Source: JARRRD01 sp037381085
Lineage (GTDB): Bacteria > Nitrospirota > Thermodesulfovibrionia > Thermodesulfovibrionales > UBA6898
Reading direction: 5' to 3'
Assembly (NCBI GenBank): GCA_037381085.1
Contig: JARRRD010000006.1
Location: 31,376 to 95,375 of the forward strand
Length of the DNA stretch: 64,000 nucleotides
Below the pieces are notes generated by a model. It ran no database searches and was not told the origin of the DNA. It saw only the letters and a list, made by a program, of their open reading frames with translations. This document shows positions 8,470 through 17,015 of the stretch, one piece after another; the stretch's first letter is position 1, and each line of letters begins with the position of its first letter. Made by a program: the position numbers and the translations under genes.

Positions 8470-8931
8470 TTATCTTCTTTCCCGGAAGAAGTCCCTGAGA
8501 AGCGCAGCACATTCCTCCTCAAGAACGCCTGAGATGACTTCCACCTGGTGGTTCAGCCGCTTGTCATTCAGGATATTATATAGACTGTCGACCCCGCCGG
8601 CCTTTACGTCCCTGCAGCCGTAAACAAGTCTGGAGACCCTTGCATTTATGATAGCTCCCGCGCACATGATGCACGGCTCCTTGGTAACGTAGAGTGTTGC
8701 CCCTGTGAGCCTCCAGCCGTCGGACTTTTCGGCCCCCACACGCAAGGCAAGGATCTCTGCGTGAGCGGAGGGGTCCTTGAGAATCTCCCTCAGGTTATAA
8801 GCGCCGCTCAGCACTTCGCCGTCTCTCACAAGCAGGGCGCCGACGGGGACTTCTCCCGCCCTGCCGGCACGGGACGCCTCTTTCAGCGCCAGCCTCATGA
8901 AACGGACATCTTCCTCTCTCACTTCAAGCAT
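8470..8931 (-). CDS. tadA: tRNA(adenine34) deaminase TadA
   Basis: A 153-residue cytidine/deoxycytidylate deaminase-fold protein. The zinc and catalytic motif is HAE in DPSAHAEILAL, and the second zinc motif is PCIMCAGAI. The opening FMRLALKEASRAG fits TadA, which converts A34 to inosine in tRNA-Arg(ACG). It lies next to tRNA-Ser on the same strand, a frequent neighbourhood. A TATAAT hexamer (8948-8943 on the minus strand) is only 11 bp before the ATG, so the transcript may have almost no leader, and no strong ribosome site is seen. Confidence 0.93.
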   Translation of the reverse strand: MLEVREEDVRFMRLALKEASRAGRAGEVPVGALLVRDGEVLSGAYNLREILKDPSAHAEILALRVGAEKSDGWRLTGATLYVTKEPCIMCAGAIINARVSRLVYGCRDVKAGGVDSLYNILNDKRLNHQVEVISGVLEEECAALLRDFFRERR

Positions 8932-8967
8932 AGGCAGTCGATATTATAGCATCCGGACCGGTCCACA

Positions 8968-10062
8968 TTATTCATAAACTTTCAGACGCAGAATCGCAGC
9001 ACAAGGCGGAATAAAGGTCCCGAGCGGTTTCTTTTGCCGACCTGCCTGCCGGCAGGCAGGTAGTCCTACAGTGTGTATAGAGAAAATAGAGGGGCAAAAG
9101 CCCGCCCTCCGGCACTCCTCCAGCACTGTTTCCACCCGCAATGTTTCGAGACATTCTGCCTTGCCGCATCTCCGGTAGGCCTCCTCTTCGCAGGGAGCAC
9201 AGGGGTAAGCGGAACGCACTATCCTGACATTGCCGCAGAGCGGTTTCCATATCTCGTGGTCCGTCGGCCCGAATATCGCAACTGCGGGCACGCCAAGAGC
9301 AGATGCAAGGTGGGTAATTCCCGAATCGTTGCCGATATAAAGCGCCGCTTTTTTCAACACCGAAATGACCTCAGAGACAGGCATGTTCTCTATTATTTCG
9401 GCAGAGATCCCCTTTTCCGAGATGAATTTGTTCACCGTCTCATATTCTCCGCGGTCTTCGGCAGGACCCAATATGACAACAAGAGAAAAATCGCCTTCCC
9501 GGTTCAACTCCTCCATCAACCTCAAATAATTGTGAAGAGGCCAGCATTTCTTCTTCCCCCCGCTTCCCGGATGGACCGCGATAACGGTAGGACCTGCCGG
9601 CGAGGACGGATCGCTGCCGGCACCGAGGATCGGGAAACCACCTCCCTGGTCGACGCCCAGCCCGGCCAGTTGTTCCAGCTGATACCGCGGGACATGCATC
9701 CTCATGCCCGGAGGAGGAAAAGCGCGAATATAGTGACAATGCGGGATGTGGCGGCGCAGGTTGTCGAGAAAGACGTCATCGCGGCTCCGCATGAAAACAA
9801 AGGCGCCGTCGAACCCGTCCAGGAACGACTTCAGATCACGGCTGTAGCGGTCCAGGTCGCCGAAGAGAGAACCGAAGGTCCCTTTCTCATTGGAAGTCAC
9901 CCCGTCGGCGAGACCTTTTTCGAGGATAAAACCCGACATGTCCGCGCGGCAGATCAGATGGAGGCTGACTCCGCCGCCATGCTTCTTTATCGCGTAAACA
10001 GCCGGAAGAGAAAGTATGAGGTCTCCCAGCGCCCCCTGGTGCCACACAAGTATCTTTTCCAT
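8968..10062 (-). CDS. Glycosyltransferase family 9 (heptosyltransferase-like)
   Basis: A 364-residue protein with the GT9 pattern: ILVWHQGALGDLILSLPAVYAIKK at the N-terminus, VIAVHPGSGGKKKCWP in the middle and YIGNDSGITHLASALGVPAVAIFGPT near residue 250. GT9 enzymes transfer heptose from ADP-heptose to the lipopolysaccharide inner core, at the cytoplasmic face of the inner membrane. The last ~35 residues look unrelated to the family: they contain LPACRQAGRQ, encoded by a perfect 20-bp palindromic repeat at 9041-9060. The natural C-terminus was probably near residue 330. Confidence 0.85.
   Translation of the reverse strand: MEKILVWHQGALGDLILSLPAVYAIKKHGGGVSLHLICRADMSGFILEKGLADGVTSNEKGTFGSLFGDLDRYSRDLKSFLDGFDGAFVFMRSRDDVFLDNLRRHIPHCHYIRAFPPPGMRMHVPRYQLEQLAGLGVDQGGGFPILGAGSDPSSPAGPTVIAVHPGSGGKKKCWPLHNYLRLMEELNREGDFSLVVILGPAEDRGEYETVNKFISEKGISAEIIENMPVSEVISVLKKAALYIGNDSGITHLASALGVPAVAIFGPTDHEIWKPLCGNVRIVRSAYPCAPCEEEAYRRCGKAECLETLRVETVLEECRRAGFCPSIFSIHTVGLPACRQAGRQKKPLGTFIPPCAAILRLKVYE
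9041..9060. repeat. Perfect 20-bp palindrome inside the glycosyltransferase 3' end
   Basis: CCTGCCTGCCGGCAGGCAGG is its own reverse complement. It is read through in frame as ACRQAGRQ-like residues. I recall this palindrome as a dispersed repeat that often enters gene ends. Partial matches (GGGCAGGCAGG, GACAGGCAGGCAGG) occur at 59550 and 29095. Confidence 0.75.
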
Positions 10063-10210
10063 ATTTATGCCTTAGTCCGTTAGCAGGTTAATTCTGTACA
10101 AGATAACATGAAACATTGTAGTAGTTCACCGCGTCTCTGCGGTTAAATGAATCTTGGGTACGGCTTTGCACAGCAGGGTCATCTATCGCAGGGAACTACC
10201 GGGAGAACAG

Positions 10211-11197
10211 TTACTTTACGGCAAGCATCCGGTCGAGGGCCTTCTTTGCCGGTATCCTTATGTGTTCGGGCACCCTGATCTCATACGTATTTTCCCTGAA
10301 TGCCCGGATGATGCTCTTCAATGTCGTTCTCTTCATATTGGGACAGACCATGTCCTTCCTCAGGGCAAAAAACGCCTTGTCCGGGTTTTCCTGTCTCAAC
10401 CTGTGCATAAGCCCTGTCTCCGTACCGACTATAAATTCCATTGCGGTGGAAGACCTTGCGAAGCGGAGCATGCCTGACGTGCTGGTAACATGATCCGCGA
10501 GGTCGAGCACTTCGGGCCTGCATTCCGGATGGGCAAGTACAAGGGCGCCGGGATGGGCCGACCGCGCCTTCCTGACATCATCGGCGGTCACTCTTTCATG
10601 TACGTTGCAATACCCGTCCCAGGCAATGACCTGCTTACGGGTATTCCTGGCGGCCCACATCGAAAGGTTCTTGTCGGGTATGCATATCACCTTATCACCG
10701 GGCAGGGACTCAATCACCTTGACCACATTGGCTGAAGTGCAGCATATATCGCTCTCGGCCTTGACTTCGGCGGTCGTGTTGACATACGCGACAACCGGTA
10801 CGCCCGGGTACTGCCTCCTTATGTCCCTGAGCGTAAACTCCGGCGGATAGACGAAGGCGGGCGGATTCTCGAAGCCCGGGAAACTGGTAAACACCGGCCT
10901 CGGGGAGTCAACCCGTATCATGTCCGCCATGGGACAGCCGGCCTCTATCTCCGGAAGCAGCACCGTCTTGTCGGGCGAGAGGATAGATGCGCTTTCGGCC
11001 ATGAAATTGACGCCACAGAAAACAATCATCTTGCAGTCGATTGTCGCCGCCGTTCTCGACAGTTCGAGGGAGTCGCCGACAAAATCGGCAATATCCTGGA
11101 CCTCGCTGCGCTGGTAGTTGTGCGCCAGGATGATCGCGCGTTTCTGTCCCTTCAGCTCCAGAATCTCTTTCTGAAGATCTCCTGTATCAGCGGACAT
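10211..11197 (-). CDS. nadA: Quinolinate synthase
   Basis: A 328-residue protein with family features: AIILAHNYQRSEVQDIADFVGDSL at the start, CGVNFMAESASIL, LPEIEAGCPMADM, LAHPECRPEVLDLADHVTSTSGML, GTETGLMHRL and CPNMKRTTL. The three conserved cysteines bind the [4Fe-4S] cluster. NadA condenses iminoaspartate with dihydroxyacetone phosphate to make quinolinate for NAD synthesis. Its ATG follows the stop codon of the upstream lytic transglycosylase gene with no gap (TAGATG), indicating translational coupling. No nadB or nadC is seen here. Confidence 0.95.
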   Translation of the reverse strand: MSADTGDLQKEILELKGQKRAIILAHNYQRSEVQDIADFVGDSLELSRTAATIDCKMIVFCGVNFMAESASILSPDKTVLLPEIEAGCPMADMIRVDSPRPVFTSFPGFENPPAFVYPPEFTLRDIRRQYPGVPVVAYVNTTAEVKAESDICCTSANVVKVIESLPGDKVICIPDKNLSMWAARNTRKQVIAWDGYCNVHERVTADDVRKARSAHPGALVLAHPECRPEVLDLADHVTSTSGMLRFARSSTAMEFIVGTETGLMHRLRQENPDKAFFALRKDMVCPNMKRTTLKSIIRAFRENTYEIRVPEHIRIPAKKALDRMLAVK

Positions 11198-11917
11198 CTA
11201 AAACCTTGTTCTGTCCGCTATTGCCAAAGATGAATTGGTAAAAAGGGTTGTGCCGTCGGCAAGCACCACCTTGTAGATAGGCATAGGACCTGATCCTGTC
11301 TTCCTTCCGAAACCTGAACTGGTGCTCCTCTTACCCCTGTAAAGGGAAAGTACTCTCTTTACGTATTGCCTCGTCTCACGTATCGGCGGCACGCCGCCGT
11401 ATTTCTCCACTGCCGACGGCCCTGCGTTATAGGCGGCCAGCGCCAGCGTCAGATCGCCGTCGAATCTTTCCAGGAGATACTTCAGATATCTGGTTCCTCC
11501 CTCAATATTTTCCTCCGGGTCAAAGGGATGAGCGACATTCATGTCGTCAGCCGTTGACGGCATTAGCTGCATCAAACCCATGGCGCCTTTTTTGGACACG
11601 GCGCTCCGGTCCCCGTTGGACTCCGTCCTTATGACCGCCCTGATGAGTCCCGGCTCCAGATCGTACTTGGATGCAACCCTGCTGACGTAATCCGAGTAGT
11701 CATAGGCCCTGACGGGAGACTCGTGCCGGACCCTCATTACCTGAGTCTCCGCAGCGTCCGTCCTGACCACTTCGCTCTTATTTACCATAGGTGCGTCCGA
11801 ATAGCAGACAACGCCGTTTTTGTCTACATACCTGTAAACGACCGAAAAGGCAGGAGATGCCAGGATAAGCACAAAAAATACCGAAAGGGCTGTTTTCAGC
11901 ATAAAAAATGTTAACAT
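11198..11917 (-). CDS. Secreted lytic transglycosylase (SLT domain with N-terminal DUF4124)
   Basis: A 239-residue exported protein. A signal peptide covers about residues 1-25 (VFFVLILASPAFS). A short DUF4124-like segment follows (VVYRYVDKNGVVCYSDAP). The SLT domain runs from about 75 to 190 with the catalytic glutamate in AVIRTESNGDRSAVSKKGAMGLMQLMP and the later LALAAYNAGPSAVEKYGG. It should cleave peptidoglycan glycan strands in the periplasm. A second DUF4124-like motif may occur at the C-terminus (YKVVLADGTTLFTNS). Confidence 0.88.
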   Translation of the reverse strand: MLTFFMLKTALSVFFVLILASPAFSVVYRYVDKNGVVCYSDAPMVNKSEVVRTDAAETQVMRVRHESPVRAYDYSDYVSRVASKYDLEPGLIRAVIRTESNGDRSAVSKKGAMGLMQLMPSTADDMNVAHPFDPEENIEGGTRYLKYLLERFDGDLTLALAAYNAGPSAVEKYGGVPPIRETRQYVKRVLSLYRGKRSTSSGFGRKTGSGPMPIYKVVLADGTTLFTNSSLAIADRTRF

Positions 11918-12052
11918 TTACGGTCCTGACTGTCAATATTTACGGACCCATTTTGCCTGATGTCGCGCAGGGTCCAGGCCGATGACTTCCCTTTTAAAGA
12001 GTAAGGTTTACACCCCGGGAATCAGGTAGTTAGAAGTGTGCAGACATTGTAT

Positions 12053-12082
12053 TTGACAAATCGCACCGGCATATAGTATAAA
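12053..12082 (+). promoter_or_regulatory. Promoter of the tRNA-Val/tRNA-Asp unit
   Basis: A perfect TTGACA at 12053-12058, an 18-bp spacer and TATAAA at 12077-12082. The expected start lies about three bases before mature tRNA-Val. Confidence 0.7.
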
Positions 12083-12091
12083 AATATCTTC

Positions 12092-12167
12092 GGGCGGATA
12101 GCTCAGCTGGGAGAGCACAGCCCTTACAAGGCTGGGGTCACAGATTCGATCCCTGTTCCGCCTACCA
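12092..12167 (+). tRNA. tRNA-Val (TAC)
   Basis: 76 nt with acceptor stem GGGCGGA/TCCGCCT, D arm GCTCAGCTGGGAGAGC, anticodon loop CTTACAA (anticodon TAC), T arm with GATTCGATCC and an encoded CCA. Confidence 0.97.
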
Positions 12168-12261
12168 TTAACTGCCGGTCGATAGTTGATGTGATAAGCG
12201 ATCAGTGCCCGGGCTGATGGCTTTCAGATGTTTAAACACCGTTTTTTGCTCATATTTCGCG

Positions 12262-12339
12262 GGGGCGGTAGTTCAGTTGGTTTAGAACGCCGGCCTGTCA
12301 CGCCGGAGGTCGCGGGTTCGAGCCCCGTCCGCCCCGCCA
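12262..12339 (+). tRNA. tRNA-Asp (GTC)
   Basis: Acceptor GGGGCGG/CCGCCCC, anticodon loop CTGTCAC (anticodon GTC), T loop GTTCGAGCC and an encoded CCA. It lies 94 bp downstream of tRNA-Val and is probably co-transcribed with it. It marks the left border of the accessory region, but I found no copy of its 3' end further right that would show integration. Confidence 0.97.
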
Positions 12340-12859
12340 TAATTTCTTTTTAATTCCAGTAGGTTAGCGTTTCCACCCGCCGAAAAAGACCGTCATCAAA
12401 CCGTCATCATCTTATCATGTTAGCGATCGGCCAATCCGTCTATTATTTTAAAATTGACACCTAGAAAGGTACTGAAAAAAAGAATTGTCCCAAGATAGAA
12501 GAAGAGCTTTCGAATCCGTCATGATACGTAAACTCTGCAGAGGGCCTACGGACAAGATTTGTAAGTATCATCTTGTCCCAAGAGTTAAAGGCGGGAAGTA
12601 AGGGTGAGATCATAGAATGCTGCAGGACGTGTTCAAGACAGGTTTATATACTGTTTTCAGAGGGTGAGTTAGCCAGGATGACGCCGGATCAGAAATAGAA
12701 GCGGGGATTTCAAAGTCAGGAACCCAGGAGGTTGCGTAGGACGCATCCAGAATTTCTACCTTTTCGTCAATGACCCTTCCGAATCTTCATTTGAATCGAG
12801 AAACCTCCTTCCCAGTTTTGAAATCTGTGGGAAAAGTCATAGACTTTTTGGCTTATTAC
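12340..12859. other. Gene-poor stretch at the left edge of the accessory region
   Basis: No convincing coding region. It holds a tandem ACCGTCATC repeat (near 12400) and two copies of TTGTCCCAAGA (near 12485 and 12575). No integrase or att duplication is visible. Confidence 0.5.
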
Positions 12860-13087
12860 TCAGAGGAATCTCTTTCCCTTCGGGATGTCACATTTGTCTC
12901 GGTCGCCTTCGCAGGAAGCGGGTTTCTCGTCTGCTCCTGGGATCTGCAGCGAATGAGGATGAATACATAAAACCTGCCCCTTCGAGAGTCTCTTCGATGG
13001 TTGCTGCTTTGGGCGATAATACGTACACTTCACTTTCATCTCAGACCGCCAGAACCAGCGCTCCCATTCGTTCATCCCTTTCTTCAT
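12860..13087 (-). CDS. Small Cys/His-rich protein, pair A second gene
   Basis: I do not recognise this family. A 75-residue basic protein starting at ATG 13087, with AAAGGAA nine bases upstream. It carries the order C-TYY, CIHPHS, IPG, CEGD, CDIPKGK. The same order occurs in the gene just upstream and in the pair at 17575-18007, so these are four paralogues. Cys and His spacing suggests a small metal-binding fold (inference). The WERWFWRSEMK stretch is nearly identical in its partner at 17795. A longer frame starting at GTG 13144 would overlap the first gene and is less likely. Confidence 0.55.
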   Translation of the reverse strand: MKKGMNEWERWFWRSEMKVKCTYYRPKQQPSKRLSKGQVLCIHPHSLQIPGADEKPASCEGDRDKCDIPKGKRFL

Positions 13088-13100
13088 GCCATAAATTCCT

Positions 13101-13307
13101 TTACCACCTAGCCTTGGGAATTTCGTACTTCGTGACGTCGCCACTGCAGATGACGCCTTCGGGAGTTCCGGGAAGGTGGCGCGAGTAAGGATGGATGCAG
13201 TACTCCTTTGTATCCTTCCAGAACCTGTTCTCTTCTTGGGAGCCCTGCTTCATCCCGTCGCTACCAGTAAATGGTTTAACTATGTGGTGCCTACAGACTG
13301 CGTTCAC
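13101..13307 (-). CDS. Small Cys/His-rich protein, pair A first gene
   Basis: A 68-residue protein of unknown function starting at GTG 13307, preceded by AGAGGGG. It begins MNAVCRHHIVKPF and contains YCIHPYSRHLPG and CSGDVTKYEIPK. Its counterpart at 17575 has exactly the same length and about 60 percent identical residues, including HHI, HP.S..LPGT and GDVTK.EIP. The upstream extension of this reading frame lacks any counterpart in the other copy, which supports the late start. It is followed 13 bp later by the second gene of the pair. Confidence 0.55.
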   Translation of the reverse strand: MNAVCRHHIVKPFTGSDGMKQGSQEENRFWKDTKEYCIHPYSRHLPGTPEGVICSGDVTKYEIPKARW

Positions 13308-13551
13308 GCTTTCCACCCCTCTGCTACGATATATTTTATAACAAGATGGGCTTCGCCGCCATGATTTTTCCAAGAATATTCCGAAGATCAGAATCGGCGG
13401 ACAAAAACTAAGGGTAAGTGGGCTTGCGGCATCGTCCATTCATTTCCAGGAGTAAGTTTGCGTGTGCAGCCGAAACGCCACAGTGTGGGCTTCAGGAAGA
13501 AGATGGTCATTTCCCATTTTTTGTTGCAAATCGAATCCTGTTTTCTGCAAC

Positions 13552-13863
13552 CTATTTCAGTTCGATTATTATTACGTCAGTATTCGTATCTCCTATATTT
13601 TCTCCAATATGTATGTGCGCTTTCATCCAAACAACACTCCCGGATTTAACGTCGACCTCCTTCCTTGAACCATCAGGAAATGTCAAACGCCTCTTGAAAG
13701 AAGACTCCGCATACAATACGTAGTCAGGGTGATAGTGTTGTAAAGTTCTGTCGCCAGGTTTATCGTGATACCTGAGCACCCTAACGCGTTCGTTTTCTAA
13801 AATAACCGAGTACTTGTCCCCATCCGTAACAATAGGGTCCTGTGTATTGGATTCGGCTCCCAT
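13552..13863 (-). CDS. Small cupin-fold protein
   Basis: A 103-residue protein with cupin features: ERVRVLRYHDKPGDRTLQHYHPDYVLY supplies the first metal-binding box with two histidines. The second box lies in GSVVWMKAHIHIGENIGDT. An excellent ribosome site (AAGGAGGAG) precedes ATG 13863. Single-domain cupins of this size are often of unknown role and may bind a metal or small ligand. It sits alone in the accessory region. Confidence 0.7.
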   Translation of the reverse strand: MGAESNTQDPIVTDGDKYSVILENERVRVLRYHDKPGDRTLQHYHPDYVLYAESSFKRRLTFPDGSRKEVDVKSGSVVWMKAHIHIGENIGDTNTDVIIIELK

Positions 13864-14286
13864 TTATCTCCTCCTTGTGGTAAATACTTTACTTAACTTC
13901 TGTTCTCTTCCCTAATTATCCCCAACAAATGAATAAAATCAAGAGGCAGTCGTTTCTCATATCGAGCAATCGGGAATTAATCTCTATTGATTTCCGTCAG
14001 AATCAGACGGGGTTTACGGAAGATTTCAGGCTGAGGTATACAGGAAGTACCCGAGGGATTTGAACACCAACGGTCATTCCCTCCTTAAAGGGACGTGTAG
14101 CGCGTCATTCATCTTTAGGCGGCATGAGCGCCATAGCGGAGCGTGTAGTATGGCGCACGGTATGAGCGACATTCTGATGGCAGTGTTTCTGCTTTAGTGC
14201 ACAGTCGTGGAACGAAAGAAATAGATGGTAATGGGATTCTCTTTGTGGCCTGTGGCTTCGTGAGATCGCTTAACACACCCTCCCCC

Positions 14287-14622
14287 TTATGGTTGGTGGG
14301 TATGTCCGGCGTCGCTGACAAGATATCCCAACAACAACTCCTCGTAGGTGCCAGGTTTCGGGTATGGCTGCGTCTGCCGGTCGCCCCGAATAACCTTCTT
14401 TACCGTGTTTCGCGACAGGTTGAACTCTCGCGCTATCTGCCGGATCTTCTTCTTGTCCCTGTGGTGCGCTCAACGAATCTTACGAATGGTTTCCACTATC
14501 AGCATCTCTTTTCAACTGCTCCTCTCTCCGGTTCTTTCCGGAAAAATGCACTCATATGCGGAGGTAGGTCAATTATGGACGCCGATTACGGATTAAAGTG
14601 GGGCAATTTTGCATGCCGATTA
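14287..14622 (-). mobile_element. IS21-family remnant: istA N-terminus and end repeats
   Basis: The minus strand from ATG 14505 reads MLIVETIRKIR, then a TGA stop, then DKKKIRQIAREFNLSRN followed by TVKKVIRG. That is the helix-turn-helix N-terminus of an IstA transposase, inactivated by a stop. Just upstream, at 14567-14588 and 14601-14622, two 22-bp direct repeats matching 18 of 22 positions (GGTCAATTATGGACGCCG and GGGCAATTTTGCATGCCG) resemble the multiple terminal repeats of IS21 elements. The catalytic DDE part and istB are missing. Confidence 0.65.
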
Positions 14623-14761
14623 ACACCATACCTCCGTCTGGTGACTCTTGAAGGGAAGGATGTTGCCTCTAACTTATGCGGCCATACTACCAGTGGCCTC
14701 TTGCCTGTTTTTACTTCCTCAAGACCTTCCCGGCACCCAGGCTTACCCCCGAGGGATATGC

Positions 14762-15562
14762 TCACTCCTTTACCGGGCAGGTGCGGGTTGCGCGCTTCGC
14801 CGGGTCCTGGAGGTAGTAAGAGCTGAGGACGTGATAGAGCTCGGGGGCGTGCTTCCGGAGGGCGACTGGACGGTCGAAGAACTCTTCCGTTGCTACGGCG
14901 AAGAATTCCGCCTCATTAGTTGCGCCGTAAGCGTCAAGGAAGGTCTTGTGGCCTTTTTCGGCGAGGCGGCGCAGCCGCAGGAATTCCCGGGAGCAGACGG
15001 TCACCCATTCGGCGAACTGGGCGCGACCGGCGAGGGGCGGGGTGCCGTCGGCAGCACCGTCGAGCATGTCGAGCTTGTGGGCGAACTCGTGGTAGACCAC
15101 GTTATGTCCCTGCTCCGGGTGGCGCGCACCGTGCAGGACGCTGTCCCACACGAGGATAACCGGCCCCTGGGCCAAAGCCTGGCCGACGATGGGGACCGGA
15201 GGCGCCAACGGGCGATCCACGCGTTCGAATACCCCGGGGTTGTGCTCGGGAGGCACCACGGTTGAGGGGTAGACCAGGATCGACTGCACGTTGCGATAGT
15301 AGTCATGGGGAAGTCCCAGCTGCAGCATACACGCCTGGGCCGCGATGGTGACACGTATCTCGTCGGTGAGGTCGAGCCCCCCACATCCTTCCCAGTGTTT
15401 TTCCTCCAGAAAGACCTGTATCATCGCGCGCAGTTCGGCGCGCTCGGCGTCGTCGAGCAGGCAGTAGTGGGCCACGTTAGCGAGCACGAAGGTCTCCCAC
15501 TCGGGGGGAAACGGGCGCTTTCTCGCCTCGGCGCGGCGACGGTCTCGGAGCCAGTGGAACAC
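14762..15562 (-). CDS. mtfA: MtfA-type zinc peptidase (M90)
   Basis: A 266-residue protein with the MtfA pattern: VLANVAHYCLLDDAERAELR near the N-terminus, the zinc site HEFAHKLDMLDG near residue 154 and NEAEFFAVATEEFFDRP with a later zinc or catalytic Glu. MtfA in E. coli binds the repressor Mlc and is a glucose-system-linked aminopeptidase. Here the gene is isolated within decayed DNA, and its GC content looks higher than its neighbours, which hints at transfer (inference). The reading frame is intact. Confidence 0.88.
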   Translation of the reverse strand: MFHWLRDRRRAEARKRPFPPEWETFVLANVAHYCLLDDAERAELRAMIQVFLEEKHWEGCGGLDLTDEIRVTIAAQACMLQLGLPHDYYRNVQSILVYPSTVVPPEHNPGVFERVDRPLAPPVPIVGQALAQGPVILVWDSVLHGARHPEQGHNVVYHEFAHKLDMLDGAADGTPPLAGRAQFAEWVTVCSREFLRLRRLAEKGHKTFLDAYGATNEAEFFAVATEEFFDRPVALRKHAPELYHVLSSYYLQDPAKRATRTCPVKE

Positions 15563-15916
15563 GGGATGACCTCCTGGGATAACTCCCTTCAGTCGTAGTT
15601 TAACACAACCGGCTTGCAGCCCCCTTTATGGTATAGCTTAGGGTCAAATCTCATTTGGTGACAACTTAAAATCTGCCGTCGGTATCCGGCGACCGTCAGG
15701 GGGCCCGGAGGGAAACCTGCGGGGCCATCCTACAGGACCTCATACCAAGAAAGTTAGTTGCAATGTTCTCCGGTCCTTTCAGAGAAAAAAAGCAGAGCCG
15801 GACGGAGCTACCGAAGGGGGCCAGATTTCGAAGGTCCATCAGGTGCTGAGCGCCATTTTTCCATCCAAGAGTTCAAACCTCATGCAGCGAGCACGGCTCA
15901 GATCAGATAGTCAGAA
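15563..15916. other. Intergenic stretch without recognised features
   Basis: I see no supported gene, RNA or repeat in this span. Confidence 0.4.
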
Positions 15917-16183
15917 ATGTATCGGTCTGGCTCAATGCGCAGTAATTTCTCGGTACCACATTATCCCCGCAATTTGAAAGGTTGTCTTTCAATATGCAAG
16001 AATGATAAAGCGATTCTGCGAGATACTGTTACCGCATCACTCAGGAAATATCCAGCTGCAGGGATCATCGGCTCGCGTCAGACGGGCAAGACGACTCTCG
16101 CCAAGATGATCGGCCGGAACCACACCCGCGGGGAGACATCCCGTATTTCGCACTCAGTCCTGACGACCGCGACCACATGGTAA
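15917..16183 (+). pseudogene. Truncated AAA-type ATPase (DUF4143-family N-terminus)
   Basis: The only family-like part is LRDTVTASLRKYPAAG then IIGSRQTGKTTLAKMIG, a Walker A region as seen at the start of AAA_14/DUF4143 ATP-binding proteins. The frame then shifts: IPYFALSPDD, which fits a continuing protein, is in another frame near 16140. Walker B and the rest are absent. It is a fragment in the accessory region. Confidence 0.5.
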
Positions 16184-16209
16184 GGCCGCACTGTATTTCC
16201 AAGTATCTC

Positions 16210-16258
16210 TTGAAGTGACCCACCCACAGGTGCTAAAATAAGACCACTTAAGAGGTCT
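16210..16258 (+). promoter_or_regulatory. Promoter and palindromic operator of the toxin-antitoxin operon
   Basis: TTGAAG at 16210-16215, an 18-bp spacer and TAAAAT at 16234-16239 form a promoter. Directly after it, 16241-16258 is an 18-bp near-perfect palindrome AGACCACTTAAGAGGTCT (one mismatched pair). It covers the expected start point 16 bp before the antitoxin gene. This fits autorepression by the antitoxin. Confidence 0.55.
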
Positions 16259-16274
16259 ATTGAGAGGTGCTACT

Positions 16275-16544
16275 ATGGGAACGAAATTTTCTGAGGATGT
16301 TGTTCCGTTAGGTGATCTGAAGGTTAACCCCGGCAAGGTGGTCAGGCATGCTGCCGATGTGCACCGGCCGGTGCTGCTTACCAGCAGGGGCAGAGGCATA
16401 GCCGTGGTGCAGTCACTCGCCGACTATGAAGAAGAGGCCGAAGAGCGAACCTTCATGCAGGCTGTCGTAAAGGGTCTCATCGATGTGGAGGAGGGGCGTG
16501 AGGTTGCGCTCAAGGATGTGAAGAAACGTTTCGGGCTGAAATAG
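16275..16544 (+). CDS. Phd/YefM-family antitoxin
   Basis: An 89-residue protein starting at ATG 16275 behind GAGAGGTG. The N-terminal DNA-binding part contains VPLGDLKVNPGKVVRHAADV and RPVLLTSRGRGIAVVQSLADYEE, typical of Phd/YefM antitoxins. The C-terminal helix (EEGREVALKDVKKRFGLK) would wrap the toxin. It should neutralise the toxin encoded three bases downstream and repress the operon through the palindrome at 16241. Confidence 0.87.
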   Translation: MGTKFSEDVVPLGDLKVNPGKVVRHAADVHRPVLLTSRGRGIAVVQSLADYEEEAEERTFMQAVVKGLIDVEEGREVALKDVKKRFGLK

Positions 16545-16547
16545 GGA

Positions 16548-16847
16548 ATGGCCCGGAAAACGCCTGTATCTTTCTCGGCTTCTGCTGTCGCTGATCTGGA
16601 CGAGATCGTCAGTTATTATGCAGCTGAGCAGTCACCCGAAACCGGAATGCGGCTTGTTGGCGAGCTTGTCACCCGGGCTGAACGGCTGTCCGACTTCCCT
16701 GAAAGTGGCCGCGTAGTGCCAGAGTTTGCTCTGGAATATCTTCGTGAAATTATATATCCTCCCTTCCGCATCGTCTACCGCTGCGAAAGGAAAAGAGTGC
16801 GCATCGTCAGAATATGGCGCAGTGAAAGGCTGCTGAAGCTGTCATAG
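16548..16847 (+). CDS. RelE/ParE-family toxin
   Basis: A 99-residue protein with the ParE/RelE pattern: SFSASAVADLDEIVSYYAAEQSPETGMRLV, then DFPESGRVVPE and REIIYPPFRIVYRCERKRVRIVRIWRSERL. ParE members poison gyrase; RelE members cut ribosome-bound mRNA. The sequence alone favours the ParE group, moderately. It lies three bases after the antitoxin gene. Confidence 0.85.
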   Translation: MARKTPVSFSASAVADLDEIVSYYAAEQSPETGMRLVGELVTRAERLSDFPESGRVVPEFALEYLREIIYPPFRIVYRCERKRVRIVRIWRSERLLKLS

Positions 16848-17015
16848 GTTATTCAGTTTTTCGGCGGCGCTCGCCAGTTCGCCAAGGTTTAACAATAAAA
16901 CAGGGCTTCACGGGGAATTTAGACAAGAGACACGGAACGTAAGCGGGAAAACCGAATCTATCAAATGATCCCTTCCGCCCCGAAGGTTCCTGAATCAACC
17001 CCGATAGTATCTGCC

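Noticed and set aside
9073..10083. 336-residue plus-strand frame opposite the glycosyltransferase
   Set aside because: It is the mirror of a well-supported gene and has no family features of its own.
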